Shown: in pieces, positions 6,640-10,717 of the stretch | Numbering within the stretch: the stretch's first letter is position 1 | Layout: each line of letters opens with the position of its first letter | Assembly (NCBI GenBank): GCA_015228895.1 | Contig: JADGCR010000062.1 | Location: forward strand, 1-10,717 | Direction of reading: 5' to 3' | DNA length: 10,717 nucleotides | From: Magnetococcales bacterium | GTDB lineage: Bacteria > Pseudomonadota > Magnetococcia > Magnetococcales > Magnetaquicoccaceae | Notes under the pieces: model-generated | What the model saw: the letters and a program-made list of their open reading frames with translations, nothing else | Databases searched by the model: none | Told to the model about the DNA's origin: nothing | Translations under genes and position numbers: made by a program

Positions 6640-7035
6640 ATGGCAGCTCTATTTTCCGCAGAGTGGATGAACCGCTTCCAGACCGAATGGAACAACGAAC
6701 CCGAATTGGGCGACGCGCTGGCTCATATCGGCTTCAATTCCACCATCGCCTATGGCATCGACGGAGAGGAGGCTCCCCGTGGCGTACTGGTCATCAGCAA
6801 CGGCAAGGCGGTGAAAAGCGGCGCCTACGCTGGCGAAGAGGTCAACTGGGATCTGCGCGCCAGCCAGGAAAGCTGGGAGAAATGGATCGAGAAGGGATTG
6901 GGCATGATGGGTCTGGGCATGGCCTACACCACCCGCAAGCTCAAATTCCATGTGGGGGATTACGGTGCCATGATCAAGGACCCACGCATGGCCGGACCAT
7001 TCATCAAATCGTTCACCGTCATGGGAAGGGTCTAG
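6640..7035 (+). CDS. SCP2-like (sterol carrier protein 2 fold) small lipid-binding protein
   Basis: A 131-residue cytoplasmic-looking protein with no signal peptide or membrane helix. The pattern matches the SCP2/sterol-transfer fold: an N-terminal amphipathic helix (FSAEWMNRFQTEWNN), strands carrying IAYGIDGEE and GVLVISNGKAV, the WDLRASQESWEKWIEKG segment (70-86), then a Met/Gly-rich helix (GLGMMGLGMAY, 87-96) and a GDYGAMIKDPRM block (106-117). Family members bind hydrophobic ligands in a tunnel; bacterial ligands are mostly unknown. AAGGAG (6623-6628) lies 11 nt before the ATG, which sets this start inside a longer open frame. It is the first gene after the promoter and precedes an RND adaptor and pump, so a lipid or hydrophobic-ligand link to that pump is plausible but inferred. 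The fold call rests on pattern similarity by eye. Confidence 0.75.
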   Translation: MAALFSAEWMNRFQTEWNNEPELGDALAHIGFNSTIAYGIDGEEAPRGVLVISNGKAVKSGAYAGEEVNWDLRASQESWEKWIEKGLGMMGLGMAYTTRKLKFHVGDYGAMIKDPRMAGPFIKSFTVMGRV

Positions 7036-7050
7036 GTTACCAAGGTATTT

Positions 7051-7078
7051 GCGCCCCCGGTCCCCGCGCCGGGGGCGC
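7051..7078 (+). terminator. Strong GC hairpin between SCP2-like gene and adaptor gene (partial terminator or RNA-stability element)
   Basis: A perfect 10-bp inverted repeat, GCGCCCCCGG at 7051-7060 and CCGGGGGCGC at 7069-7078, with an 8-base loop, begins 15 nt after the SCP2-like stop. It is followed by GTTGCTC rather than a U tract, so it is not a canonical intrinsic terminator. It may lower read-through or protect the upstream transcript's 3' end. The adaptor gene starts 30 nt further on, so the transcript may still be continuous. Confidence 0.55.
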
Positions 7079-7108
7079 GTTGCTCATCACGGTCAAAGGG
7101 ACATACGC

Positions 7109-8308
7109 ATGAACGTCATGAAAAAAACCATCACGCTTGCCACAATGCTATCCGCTCTCATGGCGACAATGGCCATCCCTGGAGCATTGACCGCCGATAG
7201 CAATATCATCACGGTCGAATCCGGCACCATCGGCGCCACCACCACCCTGGGTGGCACCGTGGTTCCCTTCAAGGAGGTCTCCTTCACGGCGCAGATGCCG
7301 GGACGGGTCGAATTCATCGCCGGGGTGGAAGGAGACTGGTTCAAAAAGGACACCGTCCTGGTGGCATTGGACAACGACGACCTGATCGCCATGCGCCGCG
7401 CGGCCCAGGCCGCCCTGGACACCGCCGACGTCAACTGGAAGAACGCCCGGGTGCAGTACACCCGGCAGGTTTACAGCGGCTCGGATTACGGCGGCGCGGA
7501 CAACACCGGCATGGGCATGCCCCGCATGATGGACTTCATGGTCACCCGTCCCATGACCAGCATGATGGGCGTGGACAATCCGGAACTCTCCCGCCGCGCC
7601 AAAATCTACAACCAGGGCACCCAGATCGACCAGGCCCAGTTCGGTCGCCAGCAGGCCCTGGCCAAATTGCAGGAACTGGAAGCCAAACTCCGGGACACCA
7701 AATCCATCGCCCCCTTTTCCGGGGTCATCGTGGCCAAGCACATCGAAAAGGGCAACACCGTGCAACCCGGCATGCCCCTGCTCACCTTCTCCGACACCCG
7801 CCACCTGCAAATCAAGGTGGACATCCCGGCCCGCCTGATGCCCGGGGTTCAGAAGGACATGATCATCCCGGCCAAACTGGACGTCGGGGACACCAAAATC
7901 GACACCAGGGTGGCCCAGATCTATCCCATGGCCGACGCCCAGCGCCACACCGTGACCGTCAAGCTGGATCTGCCCAAGGACGCCCCGGGCGGACCGGGCA
8001 TGTACGCCGAAGTGATGATTCCGGATGTTTCCACCCCGGTGAAGAACCTGCCCGTCATTCCCAAATCGGCGGTGATCTGGCGTGGCAGTCTGCCCGCCAT
8101 TCTGGTGGCCTCCACCGACAAGGGCGGCGAACCCCAGTTGCGCATGATCCGTCTGGGGGGCTTCGTGGACGACAAAACCGTCAGCGTGCTCTCCGGTCTG
8201 ACGGTGGGGGAGCGGATTCTGGCCACGCCGCCCAGCAACATGGCCACGGAATGGAACCCGTCCAGCAGCAATTCCGGCGGCGCGAACATGAATCCCAAAC
8301 GCCCTTGA
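7109..8308 (+). CDS. RND efflux periplasmic adaptor (membrane fusion protein, HlyD/AcrA family) with Met-rich insertion
   Basis: A 399-residue adaptor linking an RND pump to an outer-membrane channel. A signal peptide covers about residues 1-29 (MNVMKK start, hydrophobic core, ALTA end). Then come the first lipoyl half (about 55-92, with MPGRVEFIAGVEGDWFKKD), an alpha-hairpin (about 93-205), the second lipoyl half (PFSGVIVAKHIEKGNTVQPG), beta-barrel and membrane-proximal regions (LQIKVDIPARL through MYAEVMIPD, ending near GLTVGERIL). The loop of the hairpin carries eight methionines in 19 residues (135-153), unusual for general drug adaptors and reminiscent of copper/silver-handling proteins; that reading is inference. 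The start at 7109 follows AAAGGG at 8-nt spacing; ATG 7118 is a weaker alternative. The pump gene lies 172 nt downstream. Confidence 0.92.
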   Translation: MNVMKKTITLATMLSALMATMAIPGALTADSNIITVESGTIGATTTLGGTVVPFKEVSFTAQMPGRVEFIAGVEGDWFKKDTVLVALDNDDLIAMRRAAQAALDTADVNWKNARVQYTRQVYSGSDYGGADNTGMGMPRMMDFMVTRPMTSMMGVDNPELSRRAKIYNQGTQIDQAQFGRQQALAKLQELEAKLRDTKSIAPFSGVIVAKHIEKGNTVQPGMPLLTFSDTRHLQIKVDIPARLMPGVQKDMIIPAKLDVGDTKIDTRVAQIYPMADAQRHTVTVKLDLPKDAPGGPGMYAEVMIPDVSTPVKNLPVIPKSAVIWRGSLPAILVASTDKGGEPQLRMIRLGGFVDDKTVSVLSGLTVGERILATPPSNMATEWNPSSSNSGGANMNPKRP

Positions 8309-8370
8309 ATCCGGTCCCACCCGACGCGAGGGACCGCGCCGGTCAAACTGACGCAAACGGCACTGCCACC

Positions 8371-8398
8371 GCAGCGCGCAGGATGAATCACGCGCTGC
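8371..8398 (+). repeat. Inverted repeat (hairpin) in the adaptor-pump spacer
   Basis: GCAGCGCG at 8371-8378 and CGCGCTGC at 8391-8398 form a perfect 8-bp stem with a 12-base loop, between the adaptor stop (8308) and the pump start (8481). There is no U tract, so it is more likely an mRNA-processing or stability element, or a protein site, than a terminator. Confidence 0.45.
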
Positions 8399-8415
8399 CC
8401 GCCGGTACCAAACGA

Positions 8416-8442
8416 GACGTCCGCCGAATTCGCGACGTCCGC
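8416..8442. repeat. Short direct repeat GACGTCCGC in the adaptor-pump spacer
   Basis: GACGTCCGC occurs at 8416-8424 and again at 8434-8442, an 18-base period. The 9-base gap holds the palindrome CGAATTCG (8425-8432), and each repeat contains the palindrome GACGTC. The arrangement could be a regulator site upstream of the pump gene, but chance in GC-rich DNA is possible. Confidence 0.35.
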
Positions 8443-8480
8443 AACCAACCCCAAAGAAACGACTTCGGAAGCGCGGACCT

Positions 8481-10717
8481 ATGACCACCCAAAACATGAA
8501 AGAAAAACTGCCACCACCACCGATCCCCACCACGATCAAACACAATCTTGGTGTGGCGGGCGGCATGGCCAAGGCCTTCATCCACTCCCCCTTGTCGCCC
8601 TTGCTGCTGTTTGCCTGTCTGGCCATGGGGATCATGGGCTTGATCCTCACCCCGCGACAGGAGGACCCGCAAATCTCCGTGCCCATGGTGGATGTGTTCG
8701 TGCATTATCCGGGCGCCTCCTCGGACCAGGTGGCCACCCTGGTGGCGGAACCCCTGGAACGGATCATGAGCGAAATCAAGGGGGTCAAGCACGTCTACTC
8801 CGTCTCCCTGCGGGGTCAGGCCATGGTCACGGTGGAGTTCAACGTGGGCGAGGACATGGAGGCCTCCCTGGTCAAGTTGTACGACAAGCTGGAATCCAAC
8901 ATGAACGCCATCCCCCCGGATGTCAACAAGCCCCTGGTCAAGCCCAAGGCCGTGGACGACGTGCCGGTGGTCACCCTGACCTTGTGGTCCAGCGACGTGG
9001 ACGACTCGGCGTTGCGCATCCTGGCCATGGACGTGTTGCAGAAACTCAACGAGGTGGAAAACGCCAGTCAGGGGTTCGTGGTGGGAGGCCGCTCGGAACA
9101 GATCCGGGTGGAGGTCTCCCCGGAACGGCTGGCGGGCTTCGGCATCAGTCTGGACCAGATCGCCCAGACCATCCGCACCGCCAACAGCGAAAAGGGTCTG
9201 GGCAGCGTGGAGTCCGCGGATCAGGGATTCCAGGTCTATTCCGGTTCCTTTCTGAAGAACGCCCACGACGTGGCCCGGCTGATGGTGGGCACCCAGGGTG
9301 AAACGCCCATCCGGGTGCGGGACGTGGCCGAGGTCTTCACCGGTCCGGAAGAGACCCAGCGCATGGTCACCTACTCCACCGGCAAGGCGGTGGCCCCCGG
9401 CAGCGTCCAGGCCAACCACGCCTCCGCGGTCACCATCGCCATCGCCAAGAAGAAGGGCGCCAACGGGGTCACGGTGGCCAACAACGTGCTGGCCAAGGTG
9501 GAGGAGCTGAAAGGACGCCTGATTCCCAACAACGTCCAGGTCTCCCTCACCCGCAACTATGGCGAGACGGCCAACGAGAAGGTCAACGAACTGCTCTTCA
9601 AGCTGCTGGTGGCCACCCTGGCCGTGACCCTGCTGGTCTGGTACGCCCTGGGTTTCAAGCCCGCCATCGTCACCCTGATCGTGATCCCCGTGGTGATCCT
9701 GATGACGGTGTTCGCCGCGCTGATCATGGGATACACCATCGACCGGGTGAGTCTCTTCGCGCTGATCTTCTCCATCGGCATCCTGGTGGACGACGCCATC
9801 GTGGTGGTGGAGAACATCTACCGGCGCTGGCTTCTGGAAGACAAGTGCTGTCATCTCATCTCCATCGACGCGGTGCGGGAGGTGGGCAACCCCACCATTC
9901 TGGCCACCTTCACGGTCATCGCCGCCCTGCTGCCCATGGGGTTCGTGCGGGGGATGATGGGACCCTACATGCTGCCCATTCCGGCCCTCGGCTCGGTGGC
10001 CATGCTGTTTTCGTTGTTCGCGGCGTTCATCTTCACCCCGTGGCTGGCCCAGCTCATCAAACCGAGCATGCGCTCCCTGCACCATCACTCGGACAAGGAG
10101 CTGCGCAGTTCGGAGCGGTTGGAACGGTTTTTCCGCTGGATCATTCCCACCCTGCTGGACAGCAAGGTCAAGGGATTCGGTTTTCTGTTCTCGCTGATCG
10201 GTTTGTTCTTCCTCACCCTGTTCCTGTTTTACACCACCGGGGTCACGGTGAAGATCATGCCCCTGGACAACAAACCGGAATTCAATGTGGTGATCAACAT
10301 GCCGGAGGGGACGGCCATGCCCAAAACCGCCAATCTGGCGCAGCGGATGACCAACACCCTGCGGGACAACATCAACGAGATCACGGCGCTCCAAACCTAT
10401 ATCGGCTCCGCCTCCCCGTTCAACTTCAACGGCATGGTGCGTCACTACTATCTGCGCCAGGACTCCTGGCACGCGGACATCCAGGTGCAACTGCTGCACA
10501 AGACCAAACGGACGCGCACCAGTCACGACATCGCCATCCACGCCCGCAAGCTGCTGACCCCCCTGGCCCACGAGCTTGGAGCGCGCATCGAGGTGGTGGA
10601 GATGCCGCCGGGTCCCCCGGTGCTCCAGTCCGTGGTGGCGGAAATCACCGGACCGGACGCCACCACCCGTCGTCGTGTGGCCGAGGACATGATCGCGTTG
10701 TTCAAGAAATCCCCCTA
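8481..10717 (+). CDS. RND efflux pump inner-membrane subunit (AcrB/HAE-type), 3' end beyond the window
   Basis: The first 745 residues of a protein expected to be about 1,030-1,100 long. It is a proton-driven inner-membrane exporter that works as a trimer with the adaptor. TM1 lies at about 37-56, followed by the first periplasmic porter domain (about 57-369, with VFVHYPGASSDQVATLVAEP and RIMSEIKGVKHVYSVS). TM2 to TM6 span about 371-526 and TM7 about 566-588. The second porter domain then begins with KIMPLDNKPEFNVVINMPEG. The TM4 motif GILVDDAIVVVENIYR carries the proton-relay pair Asp437/Asp438, corresponding to D407/D408 of AcrB, so it should be active. The HAE-type DD pair argues against a clear heavy-metal (CusA) class. 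A His triplet (534-536) sits in the loop after TM6. ATG 8481 is chosen (GGAAG 9 nt upstream); ATG 8496 in the same frame is an alternative. Confidence 0.93.
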   Translation, partial: MTTQNMKEKLPPPPIPTTIKHNLGVAGGMAKAFIHSPLSPLLLFACLAMGIMGLILTPRQEDPQISVPMVDVFVHYPGASSDQVATLVAEPLERIMSEIKGVKHVYSVSLRGQAMVTVEFNVGEDMEASLVKLYDKLESNMNAIPPDVNKPLVKPKAVDDVPVVTLTLWSSDVDDSALRILAMDVLQKLNEVENASQGFVVGGRSEQIRVEVSPERLAGFGISLDQIAQTIRTANSEKGLGSVESADQGFQVYSGSFLKNAHDVARLMVGTQGETPIRVRDVAEVFTGPEETQRMVTYSTGKAVAPGSVQANHASAVTIAIAKKKGANGVTVANNVLAKVEELKGRLIPNNVQVSLTRNYGETANEKVNELLFKLLVATLAVTLLVWYALGFKPAIVTLIVIPVVILMTVFAALIMGYTIDRVSLFALIFSIGILVDDAIVVVENIYRRWLLEDKCCHLISIDAVREVGNPTILATFTVIAALLPMGFVRGMMGPYMLPIPALGSVAMLFSLFAAFIFTPWLAQLIKPSMRSLHHHSDKELRSSERLERFFRWIIPTLLDSKVKGFGFLFSLIGLFFLTLFLFYTTGVTVKIMPLDNKPEFNVVINMPEGTAMPKTANLAQRMTNTLRDNINEITALQTYIGSASPFNFNGMVRHYYLRQDSWHADIQVQLLHKTKRTRTSHDIAIHARKLLTPLAHELGARIEVVEMPPGPPVLQSVVAEITGPDATTRRRVAEDMIALFKKSP

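Larger units (their letters stand above)
8309..8480 (+). other. 172-nt spacer between RND adaptor and pump genes
   Basis: This spacer has no convincing gene. It holds the inverted repeat at 8371-8398 and the direct repeat at 8416-8442 described separately. Spacing this long is unusual for adaptor-pump pairs, which commonly overlap or sit within a few tens of bases. I see no clear sigma-70 promoter here. Confidence 0.5.

Noticed and set aside
6506..6670. 54-codon leader open frame between the promoter and the SCP2-like gene, overlapping its start
   Set aside because: Its ATG lies 3 nt after the -10 box, before the expected transcription start, and it has no ribosome site; it is probably untranslated leader.
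7148..8686. 512-codon open frame on the minus strand opposite the adaptor gene
   Set aside because: Same shadow composition; it covers the adaptor gene, which has a signal peptide and lipoyl/hairpin motifs on the plus strand.
8388..10571. 727-codon open frame on the minus strand opposite the RND pump
   Set aside because: Very rich in H, G, Q and D with no hydrophobic segments or motifs, a typical antisense shadow of a GC-rich gene. The plus frame shows the RND TM4 motif and porter domains.

Overview
The window is a GC-rich (about 60% by eye), gene-dense stretch of chromosome. It very probably comes from a Gram-negative, proteobacterium-like organism. The grounds are a sigma-54/Fis-type activator, a lipoprotein with a lipobox, an exported cyclophilin, DapE (diaminopimelate route to lysine and peptidoglycan), a NodJ-like ABC permease and a periplasmic adaptor plus RND pump. 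I cannot fix the lineage from sequence alone; a deep-branching group such as the Magnetococcia is only a guess. No IS element, integrase, tRNA, rRNA or CRISPR array is visible.

Layout: (1) Bases 1-677, plus strand: the C-terminal Fis-type DNA-binding end of a sigma-54-dependent (NtrC/FlbD-like) regulator, overlapped by a small coiled-coil lipoprotein gene. (2) Bases 821-5380, minus strand: a compact five-gene cluster, read from 5380 downwards. It encodes a one-pass membrane protein with a C-terminal SH3b domain, DapE, an exported peptidyl-prolyl isomerase, a protein joining a degenerate class III nucleotide-cyclase domain to a cold-shock-type RNA-binding array, and a zinc-ribbon membrane protein. 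Junctions are 0 nt, 85 nt, a 4-nt overlap and 24 nt, so most or all of it is probably one operon. (3) Bases 5381-5626: divergent intergenic region with a possible hairpin over a Shine-Dalgarno. (4) Bases 5627-6409, plus strand: an ABC-2 (NodJ-like) permease with no ATPase gene beside it. (5) Bases 6475-10717, plus strand: a good sigma-70-type promoter followed by an SCP2-like lipid-carrier protein, an RND periplasmic adaptor with a methionine-rich insertion, and an RND inner-membrane pump cut off by the window end.

Working together: the minus-strand cluster mixes envelope functions (DapE, periplasmic cyclophilin, SH3b protein) with a putative RNA-binding regulator. The right-hand cluster looks like an export system for hydrophobic or amphiphilic substrates, with a small lipid-carrier protein as its first gene.

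The most unusual object is the pseudo-cyclase/cold-shock fusion at 1142-2497. Its cyclase domain has lost both metal-binding aspartates and the catalytic Asn/Arg pair, yet keeps the fold signature and possible base-recognition residues. It is followed by two recognisable cold-shock domains flanking a degenerate one. This looks like a candidate nucleotide-responsive or pseudoenzyme-controlled RNA-binding protein.
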